64,000 bases of DNA, taken from Gigaspora margarita. Taxonomy: Eukaryota; Glomeromycota; Glomeromycetes; Diversisporales; Gigasporaceae. The position numbers were made by a program, and so were the translations under genes. Positions 34,403 through 45,946 of this stretch are shown here, one piece after another. The stretch is taken from positions 89,356-153,355 of the forward strand of contig WTPW01000421.1 in the NCBI GenBank assembly GCA_009809945.1. The letters run 5' to 3'. Position 1 is the stretch's first letter; each line of letters opens with the position of its first letter. The notes below the pieces were generated by a model. The model saw only the letters and a list, made by a program, of their open reading frames with translations. It was not told the origin of the DNA and did not search any database.

Positions 34403-37083
34403 CTAAAAAAAATCTTTAATAATATTTGGAATCTTCACGCTTTTTATCGGGTTACTACCTTTTAATTCCAATAGACTTTCGGTGATCTTTGACGTGTTGA
34501 TGGACTTCGAGATGTACATGTAATCCGGGTGTTTTTTCATCACAAGATCTGGTAAGTTTTTATCGGCTTCTAGAAATTGCATTTTAATTTCATCTATATC
34601 GTTTGAATTTTCAATACTTCTATTCCATTTATAAAGTTTACTCGCTATATCTACTGCGGTGGGCCGTTTTTGAGGATCAGGATCCATACTTCGTTTTGCT
34701 AATTCTATGTAACAATCAGGAGTTCCAGGGGCAAACTCAGGTCGTAATCCCATGCAAACTTTTATTGCAAGGTCCTCAAAATCAAGACCGTCAAAAGCTC
34801 TAGACCCAGTTGATATTTCCGCCATGATTATTCCTAATGAATAAATATCTGTTGCTTGCGTAAACATTATTTTCATAGTTGATACGTCGTTTATCGATGC
34901 ATATTGTGCTTGTTGCAATAAAATTTCAGGAGCAACGTAAGGCAAGACTCCATATAATCCACCAGACTTATTTTCTATTGATGTTGTAAGTCCCAGATCT
35001 GAAACATGCGCATTATCTATATCATCCTGTAAAATGTTGCCACTGTGTAAATCTTTATGGATAAATCCTTTAAAATGAATCATATCAAGATCAAAAGTTA
35101 TACATTGTAATAATTTTAATTTTTTCTTCCAATCCATTTGTGATACTTCGTAAAGATTATTACTTAAAGAATTTTTATTAGCATATTCCAAAACCAGTAT
35201 ATAATTTCCTTTATCATCTTTTGATATTCCATAACATTTTAAAAATGACGGATATATGTATCTGATCTCACAAAATATTCTTAATTCTTCTATTAATTCT
35301 TTATGATTATCTGAAATAAGTCTTTTAATTGCAATATTTGTATATATTTCTCTACTTTTATCGAACCACCGCGCGCAATATACAATCGAAAATCCACCTT
35401 TCCCTATTTCTATAATATCTTCGAATTCTTCATAAGGAATCCATGGCAATTGATATTTATTTTCAATCAACATTTTCTTTAAATCTTCATCAATATCAAA
35501 TTGTTCAGATGCAAACTTGTATTTGACTTAAAAAAACAAACAGTATTAAATTAATAATTAATAAAAATTAATCATTATTAAATACCTACTTGCTACCGAC
35601 TCGTTGGATCTGTCATTTAAAAGTTAAATTAACATATCATATAAAGTATATTTTAAATATAAAATTAAGAAAAACCATTTACCTTTGGTACCAATAATTA
35701 GCTTTTTGTATATTTCTATCTACCCCGATTCCATTTCGATAACATCGCGCAATTTCAAAAACCCCAGGAATATCACAAATGTTAGCAAGTTTTAGAAAAC
35801 ATTCAAAAGCTTTGTATTCATCCTTTTCAACACCAATTCCGTTAACATAACAATGTCCAACATTATTCGCGCCTAGAGCATTACCCATATCAGCAGATTT
35901 TTGAAAATAAATAAATGCCTTATGCTCATCCTTTTCAATTCCAATTCCACATCGGTAACAAAAACCAACATTATTTATTCCATCAGAATGTCCCATATCG
36001 GCAGATTTTTGATAATAAATGAATGCCTTATGTTCATCTTTTTCGACTCCAATTCCGTTTCGATAACAAAAACCAACATTAGTTGTTCCTTGAGCATCAC
36101 CCATATCAGCAGATTTTTGGTAATAAAGGAATGCCTTATGTTCATCTTTTTCGACTCCAATTCCTTTTTCATAATAATAACCAACATTATTTGTTCCAAG
36201 AGCATCACCCATGTCAGCAGATTTTTGATAATAAAAGAATGCCTTATTTTCATTTTTTTCAACTCCAATTCCGTTTTCATAACAATAGCCAACATTATAT
36301 ATTCCGTTAACGTTATCTGTATCAGCAGATTTTTGAAAAAAAATATATGCTTTATGTTCATCTTTTTCGACTCCAATTCCATCTCGATAACAACAACCAA
36401 CATTATTTGCACCAAGAGCATCATCCATAACAGCAGATTTTTGATAATAAATGAATGCCTTATTTTCATCCTTTTCAACTCCAATTCCTTTTTCATAACA
36501 ATGCCCAACATTATTTACTCCAAGAGCATCATCCATAATAGCAGATTTTTGATAGTAAAAAAATGCCTTATGTTCATCTTTTTCAACTCCAATTCCTTTT
36601 TCATAACAATGTCCAACATTATTTGTTCCAAGAGCATCACCCATATCAGCAGATTTTTGATAGTAAAAGAATGCTTTTTGTTCATCCTTTTCAACTCCAA
36701 TTCCATTTTGATAACAATAACCAACATTATTTGTTCCAAGAGCATCACTCATATCAACAAATTTTTGAAAATAAATGGATGCCTCGTGCTCATCTTTTTC
36801 ATCTTCAATTCTATCCTGATAACAACCATCAGTAATATTTGTTACCCGAGAATCGCCCATATCGGCAGATTTTTGATAATAAATGAATGCCTTATTTTCA
36901 TCCTTTTCAATTCCAATTCCTTTTTCATAACAATAACCAACATCGTTCATTGTGATAGAACAACCAATGTTTACGGCTTTCGAGTATAATTCAAAGGCTT
37001 TTTTTTTCATCCTTATCTATATTAATACCTTTTTGGTAATTATATCCCAAGTTACGAAGTACAAAAGGGCTCGAATGGTTCAT
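34403..37083 (-). CDS. Sel1-repeat protein fused to a C-terminal TKL-like protein kinase, frameshifted near its start
   Basis: Exons 37083-35683, 35609-35590 and 35526-34403 join in phase (GTAAAT and GTAGGT donors), linking YWYQRSNESVAIKYKFASEQ across the junctions. Residues up to about 475 are 13 Sel1-like repeats of 36 residues (consensus NNVGYCYENGIGVEKDEHKA), a helical scaffold for protein contacts. Then comes a kinase domain with GKGGFSIVY loop, IAIKRL lysine, HKDLHSGNIL catalytic loop, VSDLGL metal-binding motif (DLG) and YVAPEILL, so the active site looks complete; a 60-residue tail follows. Total about 847 residues. A run of nine A (36999-37007 region) shifts the frame in the first repeat; eight would keep MNHSSPFVLRNLGYNYQKG in frame with KAFELYSKA. 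An extra upstream exon near 37160-37203 is possible. Related fungal proteins more often carry Sel1 repeats after the kinase. Confidence 0.85.
35684..36995 (-). repeat. Coding 108-bp tandem repeat (Sel1 units)
   Basis: Twelve complete 108-bp units encode the 36-residue Sel1 repeats. Units in the middle are highly similar at the DNA level (CCAACATTATTTGTTCCAAG on the plus strand), showing recent unit homogenisation, whereas the first two and last units have diverged. The strong periodicity also creates long spurious frames on the opposite strand. Confidence 0.9.
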
Positions 37084-37538
37084 ATTTTTACTATTGCTCG
37101 ATAGATTTAAAATTTGAAAGTATTGCTTTTTGTTTTTAAATGCTTGTTACATATTTGGTCACTTACCATCCATATTCAGTATTGATCTGAATTCTTTTCT
37201 GAAGAAAATCTAAACAGTAGTTTAATGTAACTATATATGCATGCATAATACTACAACGAATATTGTACAAAAATGCTCTTTGTTTAAATACTTTATATAA
37301 TCAATACTTTTTTATATACTTGTATTAAAAATAAAAATAAAATGACATAACTGATACGTATTGCAATATTAGGTGCAGTGTTACACGGGCCCGAGCGCGA
37401 CTGAACTTCAAATGTTTCGGGTCAGGTCCACATTTCTAACTCATGCCTAGTTGAAGCCCGGCAAGGCTCGAACCGGGACCGGCCCGCCTAATTTATTTGA
37501 TGAAGCTCGGCCCATTCCGACACTAGTATTACGTAAAT
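37084..37538. other. Upstream region of the Sel1-kinase gene
   Basis: No further exon could be fixed. At about 37374-37526 a GC-rich segment with AGTGTTACACGGGCCCGAGC at one end and GCTCGGCCCATTCCGACACT at the other is probably a decayed hAT-like MITE. Confidence 0.4.
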
Positions 37539-37946
37539 TAATCTAAGGTCACGCAAAGTTGATTTTTCGTTTTGCATTACTTGGGATTTCAAAATTCGGG
37601 ACGGACGGACTTTTTTTTAATTTTTTTTTTTTAATTTACTCCAAATAGAATAATGTTCACATTATTCACATTTAAGGTTTCACAAGGCTAATTTTTCATT
37701 TGCACAACAAGGGATCAAAAAATTGGGCCGGCAATCATATTTTTCCTGTCAGTCCTATCGGACAATTACGGGAAATTAAGGTCTCCATAGGGTGACACCG
37801 GAGGAAAATAGCGGGAAAATAAAGATGTCAAAAATCGAACAATTGACACAATTGGGACCTAAAAAAAAAAAAAATTGAAAAAATTGAAAAAATGGGACGG
37901 TGGGTAATGCAAAACGAAAAATCAACTTTACGTGGCCTAATCTTGC
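37539..37946. mobile_element. MITE with about 40-bp inverted ends
   Basis: AAGTTGATTTTTCGTTTTGC near 37556 is inverted at about 37910-37930 (GCAAAACGAAAAATCAACTT), and similarity continues outward to about 40 bp each side. Internal sequence is A/T- and GGGAC-rich with no coding capacity. Decayed relatives are at 33110-33230. Confidence 0.75.
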
Positions 37947-38038
37947 GGGTCTATTACACTTACGTTCCAGATAATAATGAGACTCTATATTCTGAGTGCT
38001 CAACTTATGTTTATTCTTACCTTGCTTTTTTTTTTTTT

Positions 38039-38199
38039 NNNNNNNNNNNNNNNNNNNNNNNNNNNNNNNNNNNNNNNNNNNNNNNNNNNNNNNNNNNNNN
38101 NNNNNNNNNNNNNNNNNNNNNNNNNNNNNNNNNNNNNNNNNNNNNNNNNNNNNNNNNNNNNNNNNNNNNNNNNNNNNNNNNNNNNNNNNNNNNNNNNNN
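38039..38199. other. Scaffold gap (161 N)
   Basis: Unknown sequence bounded by a T run on the left and an A run of more than 40 bases on the right, continuing as AT-only low-complexity sequence to about 38300. Coding frames that cross it are artefacts. Confidence 0.99.
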
Positions 38200-38244
<45 letters not shown>

Positions 38245-38299
38245 AAAATAAAAAAAAATAAAATAAAAAAATAAAAATAAAAAATAATAAAATAAAATT

Positions 38300-39656
38300 T
38301 TTTATACCCTTATGGTGAGGGACGCCGTGAGGCGTATTACAAAATATAATATTCAGTAAAATTATACGGATATGTGCTTTTAAAGTAATAATAATGTCCT
38401 GATCAACGGAAACAAAGCTTCCGTTTATTCACATACGGATCAGAGTATAATTAATTAATCCTCGATCGGTGATTATAATACTAATGTAATAATGGAATGC
38501 AATTTAGAATCAGCTTAAATTGAATCTAAAAATGCTTAAATTGAAGCAAATTTTAAATTCTCCCAAATGTTAAAGAATTTCGAAAGAGCTAATTTAGAAT
38601 CCATTTCATGCTTATTGAATTTTAACATTAAAAACGTTCAATTCAATTTAAACCGCAATACATTACATTACAAAACTATTATGTCTACGAAAGAAAATTA
38701 TCATCTGGAAGGCTAGTTATTGAAATTAAAGCAATCTGAGCTTGATTAAGAAATTTATTAGTGACGGTTGGTTTTGCTGCATCTGGATTGAAATATATAT
38801 ATATATATTAAATTCGGGGGGTTTTTTTAATTTAAATTAGAATTTAATTACATATCAGATACCGTATCTCATATTTTTGAAGAACCATTATGATTTAAAC
38901 GCCTTGATATAAACAGCAAAGTATGGAAACTTTAATAAGTTACAATACAGATTTGTCATATTCCAAGACTTCGTAAGCTGAATGGTTTTTGGCCCAGTAA
39001 TGATCTTTAGTGGTTTCATTTGTTGTATTGATGGATCTTGAAGAATTTCAAACAGAAATTATATTTTGTAATTAAATAAGGGGTTTACGGCATTGATTAA
39101 CAAAGTTACTATCAAGAACTTTATAAGCTTTTCGAATTGCAAGATAAAAATGAATATTTTTGTAGCTCTGTGGTTGGTTTATAAATGTTTACAGTATGGA
39201 ATGATTTGACGGATATGAATTTATTCTTGTTAATTTTTTATACAATATGTAATAGTTTTTATTATTTCCACCATGGTTATACAAGATTTTCTAAATCTAA
39301 ATCTAACTCTAACCTTAACTCCAACACTAACCCTAACCCTAACCCTAACCCTAAAAACTAATAAGTTATCCTTCTTTGGCTCCTAATTAAAAGTTGTAGA
39401 GCTCATTTTTCTGATTCTAATGGTAGTTAAATAATCAAAATCGGCCTAGCAGATTCCAAGATACTTGGAATCACAGAAAAGAACATAAGGATCAGCAAAT
39501 TCACTATTACACATAAGGATAGGAATCAGTTAAAAATTTTTAGTTAATTAGTTAGCCGACTAAAACTGTTAGTCATTGACTGACTAAAAATTACTAATCA
39601 ATTAATCGACTAATTGATTAGTCGACTAATCGACTAGTCGATTCATCAACTAAGAG
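38300..39656. other. Intergenic sequence
   Basis: No gene. At 39545-39655 there is a degenerate array of GACTAATTGATTAGTCGACTA palindromic motifs. Confidence 0.4.
39327..39354. repeat. Short telomere-like CCCTAA array
   Basis: About four and a half exact CCCTAA units follow degenerate CTAACTCTAACCTTAAC sequence. TTAGGG is the usual fungal telomere repeat, but this is only 28 bp and internal, so it is an interstitial array rather than a chromosome end. Confidence 0.85.
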
Positions 39657-39948
39657 CAGGGATGGCAAATAACAATGTCATTTAAAATTTTCGTGACAAA
39701 TGACAAATTAGTGACAAATAATATAGGTCATTTGTTATTTTTGTTATTTAAAATAACATATTAAAACTTCAGGTGTTTTAGGATTTAACCAATCCTAAAC
39801 TGCCCAAAGTGATACAAAACTTTAATGATCACAAGATGTTTGCGTTTTTAAATATAATCTATTTTTGTCATTTGTCATCTATTTTTTAAATGACAAAGTG
39901 ACAAATAACATGTCATTTATGTCATTTAAAAGTCATTTGCCAACCCTG
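39657..39948. mobile_element. hAT-like MITE with 8-bp target duplication
   Basis: Ends CAGGGATGGCAAATAAC and CATTTGCCAACCCTG are inverted; octamers ACTAAGAG (39649-39656) and ACTAAGGG (39949-39956) match at 7 of 8. Multiple GTCATTTGTCA motifs fill the interior. Non-coding, 292 bp. Confidence 0.88.
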
Positions 39949-39956
39949 ACTAAGGG

Positions 39957-40678
39957 GGCTTCCAGAAATTATGTAATTTTTTAGTGGGTGGGTGGGGTCC
40001 CAAAAATATCAGGTTATAATTATAATTCTGGTCAAAATTTTATAATTCTGGCCCAAAATATAAAATTATAAAATTATTAATAACTGTTGATCTACTGGAC
40101 CAATTTAGATGATTTAACTACCAAAATGTTCATCTCACTGAGACGATTCTAGTATGCATGGCTAGCCAATTGTATCATGTTTCATTATATATATTAATAC
40201 AGATAATCTATTGATAATTATCCAAACATAAAGTAACTATCCGGATATATGATCTGTTGAACAAAATCATTATCTGTTATCTGTATTATCCAGATAATCC
40301 AAATAAAAAATCTAACAGATCTGAACACTATCTCAAAGTTAGAGAAAATTAAAATACCTATTAAAATACAATTTTTTTAAAAAAATTAAGTAATAATATT
40401 TCCACAAGCATCTATTCAAGACCAAAAAATTTTATTTGAATTTTATGGATTAATAGAATTTAAATAAAAAAGTTATTAAGCTTAAGTAGGTGGTCATGAG
40501 GATATCTTTTCTTAAATTAAAAGAAAAATCAAAATGCATAAAAATTAGAATTCACAATTTTTGGAAAATTTGAATGAAGATACCTTCATAACTACCTAAC
40601 CAAATTCAACTAAATTTTTTTATTTGAATTCAATTAATCCTTTGAATTCAAATAATAAAATTTTATTGAATTTGGTTA
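39957..40678. other. Decayed repeats including hairpin units
   Basis: A G-rich start (GTGGGTGGGTGGGG at about 39984-39997) and two degenerate copies of the CCAAATTCAACTAAATTTTT / AATTTGGTTAG hairpin unit at 40390-40680. No gene. Confidence 0.4.
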
Positions 40679-41759
40679 GAGGCATGCCATTTTCACATAT
40701 ATTTTTTATTTAGTAGCCACTCTCATCCATATATGGTGTGATCACTCTAACCTCAATTCTGATTGGTTAATATAATGATTAATATTTATATAAATATATA
40801 TAATATTAAATAACTTTTGATCTATTGGTCTTTTTGGATGATTTTACTACCAAAATGCTCATCTCAATGAAATAATTTTAACAAGCCCAAAATTATTAAA
40901 ATTCAATTACAGGGTTATAAGATTATTAAAGTTTTGCATTATTATATATATATATAATAAAATTTAGAGGCTATTTATATCCTGCAGAGGGTTGCTATTC
41001 TTATTTTTTGCCCTCTGATTATACCAATCAGATGATCAAATTTTGTATAATGATTGAATGTAAACAAAGACAAAAATGTACAAAAATTAAAAAATCTAAC
41101 TATATTAAAAAAAATTAAAGATATTATAAAAATTTTTGCATCTATATGTAAAATTTGATGCTGAACAAGTTTACTTAGAGACTTAAGAAGATTATCTTAG
41201 TAAGCTTTAAGATATTATCAAAAAACTAAAAAAAATAAAAAAATAAAAATATTCCAAATTCTATTAAGATAATTTTTGTTTGGCATCTAAGTAAACTTGT
41301 TCAAAATAAACTTTTGCATATAATTACACTATTTAAAGTAATTTTATTAATATTATATGAGTTATTGTTAAAATAAAATATAACTTCAAAATTATAATTT
41401 AACAATTAACCGATCAAAATCGAAATGTGAGATGCAATGTAGATCACTGGATGTGAGATATTTTTCTTAAAAAATATATATATAATAATACAAAACTTTA
41501 ATGATATTGTTACCCTGTAATTGGATTTTAGTAGGTTTGAGCTTGTTAGAATCGTCTCATTAAGATGAGCATTTTGGTAGTAAAATTATCCAAAACAGAC
41601 CAGTAGATCAAAAGTTACTTAATATTAAATAATATATATATTATATATATTATATACCATATCTAATTTAATATATATATTATATATATTATATATAGAT
41701 ATGATCACTACCCTGACCCATGCATCCATAGTAAAAATCAATGATAAATGGCATGCCCC
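40679..41759. mobile_element. TA-flanked inverted-repeat element
   Basis: Ends GAGGCATGCCATTT and AAATGGCATGCCCC are inverted and flanked by TA (40677-40678, 41760-41761). Inner inverted blocks pair 40795-40920 with 41505-41635 (ACTACCAAAATGCTCATCTC and its inverse). It is inserted in one of the hairpin units (TTTGGTTA | AGGTAGTTGT). A further small element lies inside at 41162-41303. Confidence 0.75.
41162..41303. mobile_element. Small GAACAAGTTTACTTAG-ended hairpin element
   Basis: An 18-bp inverted end, TGAACAAGTTTACTTAGA, opens and closes a 142-bp segment. The same ends, with small changes, occur in unit P of the 50652-51466 array and in the arms at 1796-2390 and 55395-56095. Confidence 0.75.
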
Positions 41760-41963
41760 TAAGGTAGTTGTAGAGGTATCTTTGTAAAAAAAAATTAGTA
41801 TGCTTCTATTTTGATAGGTAGTTTATTTTTTTCTAAATTTAAATAAAGATATCCCCACAACTACCTGACCAAGCTTGATAAAATTTTTTTATTTGAATTC
41901 TATAGGAGCATAGAATTTAAATAAAAAATTTTATTGAGTTTGATTACATTGGTTATAGAGATA

Positions 41964-42568
41964 TGGGCTGGTGCAAAAAGATTTGTACCTCAAATAGCTC
42001 TGATTAAAATATTTTTTGCACAAATTAATTTTTAATTTTTTAATTTAATATACTTATTAGGTTACCAAAAATAAATTTTTTTGATTATTTTATTGATAAA
42101 ATAAAAAAATTTATGAATAGTAACTTTTTTTTTATTTTTTACTATATAATTTACTATAGTAATTTATATATATGGTATATAGTAAAAAAAATCAAATTAC
42201 CTCACTTTAAAGCTTAATTTTTTCACAACTAGTAATCCAATTTTGCTCAAATTTTAACCATATCTTTATCATATGCACATTAATGCACTTGCGAAGTATA
42301 AGCTCATAGAACTGCATATTGGTTGCAAAATTATTTAAAAAATTTTTTTTAAAAAAAAATTTTGTATTTTTTTCAATAACAGTGAATTGTACATACTTAA
42401 TTATTAAAATAAAACAATGTTAAAACAATAAAAATAATATATTAAGTTAGATTAAAACCTATTTTATTTGATACTAAAAATTTTTAATAATTAATCAAGA
42501 AAAAGAATTTTTCCTTAGTGTCTAAATTTTGAAATTTTTTGAGGTACAAATCTTTCTGCACTGGCCCA
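41964..42568. mobile_element. TA-flanked element with Tc1-like ends
   Basis: Ends GGTGCAAAAAGATTTGTACC near 41970 and GGTACAAATCTTTCTGCACT near 42562 are inverted and flanked by TA. Terminal sequence of the GCAAAAAGATTTGTACC kind is like Tc1-type ends. The inside has no transposase. Confidence 0.75.
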
Positions 42569-42845
42569 TATTGTTGCTTAAATTTTTTAAAAAATTGCAT
42601 AATTTCTTGTAATTTGATTTTTCTCTAACTTTGAGAAAAGATATCTCTATTTACCAAACCATATAGTTAAATTTTTTTATTTGAATTCTATGTATTCATA
42701 GTATTAAATAAAAAATTTTGTCAAATTTGTTCAGATGTTACCAAGATATTTTGATTTAAAGTTTGTAATCTTTAATTTTTTTTTTGTATCAGTATATTGA
42801 TCAGTAGGTGTTAAATTATATAAATAGTAGATGTTCTTTAACTCA

Positions 42846-43672
42846 GAGAGTCTATGGACACATACTGGTCACATGATTTTTATCTTATGAACACATACCA
42901 AAATAATGAATTTTTTTATTTAAAAATGATCTGACAAGGCTTTTATACCAAGTTAACCCTTTATTATTCTAATAAATTGTTCTACTGGTCTTTTCAGTTC
43001 TAATAGTAATAAGATTATTAAAATCTGATTAGTGGAACTAAAGATATAACATTTCAAAATTTGGAAACTGTTCTAAAGATTATAAAGATATCATATAAAC
43101 TTTATGAGGCTATATCTTTGGCTCTATTGAATTGATTTTAATATATCATTACTATTAAATCAGAAATACCAGAAGAACAAGTATATTTAGAACTATAAAG
43201 AAGATTTAAAGAAGATTAAACTATTATAAAAGCTCAGTCAAATCACTTTTAAATTTTAAAAAAGAAAAATAAAAGAGAAGATGAACCAGGAGATTTTCAA
43301 ACTAAGTTATCTTCTTTTATCATTCTAATAAACTTGCTCTTCTGGTCTTTCTAGTTCTAATGATAATAAGTTTATTAAAATCTAATCAGTAAAACTAAAA
43401 TAAACCCTTTTAAAACTTGGGCAATGCTATAAAGATTATATAAACATATTAAATAAAATCATAAGGCTAAATCTCTGGTTTTGCTAAGTTGATTTTAATA
43501 ATATTATCATCATTAGAACCAGAAAGGCCAGAAGAACAAGTTTATTAGAAATGATAAAAGGTTAACTTAGTACAAAACCTTGTCAAATCAATTTTTCAAT
43601 CAAACAAGTTATTATTTTGGTACATATACATAAGATAAAAAATCATATGACCAGTATATTCCATAGGCTCTC
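42846..43672. mobile_element. Inverted-repeat element with two inner hairpins
   Basis: GAGAGTCTATGGACACATAC (42846) is inverted at 43672. Inside, two related hairpins with GTTCT(A/T)CTGGTCTTT and its inverse AAAGGCCAGAAGAAC lie side by side. Non-coding. Confidence 0.65.
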
Positions 43673-43707
43673 TACTGCAAACCCTACATTTTTGATACAC
43701 TTGCACC

Positions 43708-43987
43708 CAGTGTTGTTACAGAACAGCTTTGAACAATAAATTTGGACAATTTTGGACAATTTTGAACAATTATATAAAATAAAATTACTTAAAATTTTAT
43801 TAAGATAACTTATTTAAATTTTAACTGAAATATGTTTAGCATCTTAAAAAATAATAGTTATATATTTTTTAGATAGATTTATTAATTATTAAAGCCTAGA
43901 AAAGCTTTGGACAATCTTGGATATTTAGACAATTTTGAATATAAACAAGTTAAAAAAGGCTATAAATAGGCAAAATGTACAATACTG
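43708..43987. mobile_element. hAT-like CAGTGTTGT element, copy 2
   Basis: Ends CAGTGTTGTTAC and GTACAATACTG with internal TTTGGACAATTTT arrays. Its target duplication is CTTGCACC (43700-43707) on the left and CCTGCACC on the right once the element at 43992-44288 is removed. Confidence 0.85.
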
Positions 43988-43991
43988 CCTA

Positions 43992-44288
43992 AGGACCCCT
44001 GGACATCTAGTACAGAGGTTATACATTATATGCTTTAGCAAAAACCTCCAAAATTTAAAAAGCAAAAAACAGTTTTTAGCAATTATCTTGGCATCCAGTA
44101 GTCCAATTTGAATAAACTTTTTTTTTTAAATAAAGCTCTTAGTGAGGTGCATTTAACAAAAAAGTTGTTTCAATACTGATTACTGGATTATGAGCTATTT
44201 AACAAAATATAGTTTTGTCATTTTTAGCAAATTATGTTAAAATGGCCAAAACCTAGTTATAATCTATATGAAAAATGGCCAGGGTCCT
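43992..44288. mobile_element. AGGACCCC-ended element, copy 1
   Basis: Ends AGGACCCCTGGACATCTAG and GGCCAGGGTCCT; flanking octamers ACTGCCTA (43984-43991) and ACTGCCTG (44289-44296) match at 7 of 8. It inserted across the right end of the CAGTGTTGT element. Related copies: 50484-51662 and 51937-52232. Confidence 0.88.
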
Positions 44289-44339
44289 ACTGCCTGCACC
44301 TGCTTTGTTGATACTGATCAATATAAAAATACCAGAATT

Positions 44340-45265
44340 TTCAACAATTTGAGCAAAGATATCTTGACAATTATAAAACCAATTTGGTAAAACTTTTTTA
44401 TTCAAATTCTATAGCTTTATAGAATTCAAATAAAAAAATTCATCAAATTTAGTCAAGTGGTTGTTGAATTATTTTTATTCATAGTCAGAGAAAATCAAAA
44501 TATCTATCAAAATAGAAGCTGCACCAAATTTTTTATTTAGCTTTGAGCTAAGATACCTCAACAACAATCTGACCAATTTTGATAAAACTTTATTTATTTG
44601 AATTTTATAGTTTCATAGATTAAATAAAAAAGTTTTATTGAATTTAGTCAAGTGGTTGTTAAGATATCTTCACTCAAATTTAAAGCAAAATCAAAACACC
44701 TATTACAATATAAGATATGCCAAATTTTTTTTTGAAATTTGAGTGAAGATATCTTGACAACTATCTAACCAAATTTGATAAAACTCTTTTTATTGAATTC
44801 TATAGCTCATAAAATTCATATAAAAAAATTTATTGAATTTAGTCAAGTGGTTATCAAGATATTTTGCTCAAATTTAAAAAAAATTTGGCACAGCTTCTAT
44901 TTTAATAGTTTTGACTTTGAGTAAAAATATCTTGACAACTACTCGACTAATTTGATAAATTTTTTTATTTGAATTCTATGAAGCTATAGAATTCAAATAA
45001 AAAAAGTTTTATCAAATTTGGTTTGATAGTTTATTGAGATATATTCGCTCAAAGTTAGTTAAAAAATTTGGTGCAGCTTCTATTTTGATAGGTATTTTGA
45101 TTTTTTTCTGACTTTAATGAAGATAATTCGACAACCATTTGGCTTAATTTGATGAATTTTTTTATTTGAATTTTATGAAGCTAGAATTTGAATAAAAAAA
45201 GCTTTACCAAATTTGGTCCTATAGTTGTTAAGATATCTATACTCAAAGTTTTGTAAATTTTTATT
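44340..45265. repeat. Array of about five self-complementary units
   Basis: Units of roughly 180-200 bp each read AAGATATCTTGACAAC...CCAAATTTGATAAA...TTTGAATTCTATAG, then the inverse TATAGAATTCAAATAAAAAA...ATCAAATTTGGT...GTTGTTAAGATATCTT, separated by spacers with TTTGGTGCAGCTTCTATTTT. Single or paired versions occur at 29100-29660, 31770-32300, 40390-40680, 41790-41960 and 42600-42760. No coding function is seen. Confidence 0.8.
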
Positions 45266-45946
45266 TTTACTAGGATTTTTATATCAATTAGTATCAAAAA
45301 TATAGATGCAAAAGTATCAAAAATAAATGGTCTGCCTCTTTGCCCTTGACCAAAACTATTTGATTATGTGACTACTAATAAGAATCTTAACAAATATTAT
45401 AACCTCATTGCAATTAATAAGAGATATAGAGAAAATGATGTACTAGTACTATTAAAATCTAAAATTAAAGCACAAACTTAAAAGTTTTTATATCAAGTTT
45501 AGAAATTAATGCATTTACATGATCTCGTATATAGATATTGACAAGTCAATTGCTATATGCATTTTTAAGTTTATCTTTTTAAAACAGTTTTAATTACATT
45601 TATAGTTTTTATATACATTGCAATTGTTAGCATATTATTAAGTTTTTTTATAATATAATCAATTTATAAAACTTACTAATGTGCTTAAAATAGTTTGATT
45701 TTGGTATACTTAATGATAGGCAAAGTGCAAAATGTACAGAATTCAAAAAATCCTATGAAAGATTTTTAATATCTGATCTAATTAGCATATTATCTGGCCT
45801 GCATTAAAAATAAATTGGTAAGTATATTTTATTCAATTCTGCAATCCCATATGGATCCTGCATGTATCCTGCATGGATTTTTGAAAAAATTAGTATCTAC
45901 CTATCACTAGATATACTTAATTTTAAATTCTGCATAAATACATATG
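45266..45946. other. Intergenic sequence
   Basis: No gene or repeat recognised. Confidence 0.4.

Noticed and set aside
35901..36989. Long plus-strand frame of 362 residues opposite the Sel1 repeats
   Set aside because: It is the antisense shadow of the 108-bp Sel1 units; its own repeats (FFDSNS, ISRFL) mirror the minus-strand periodicity and match no family.
37892..38274. Frames spanning the N gap
   Set aside because: They consist of unknown residues followed by a lysine run from poly-A.
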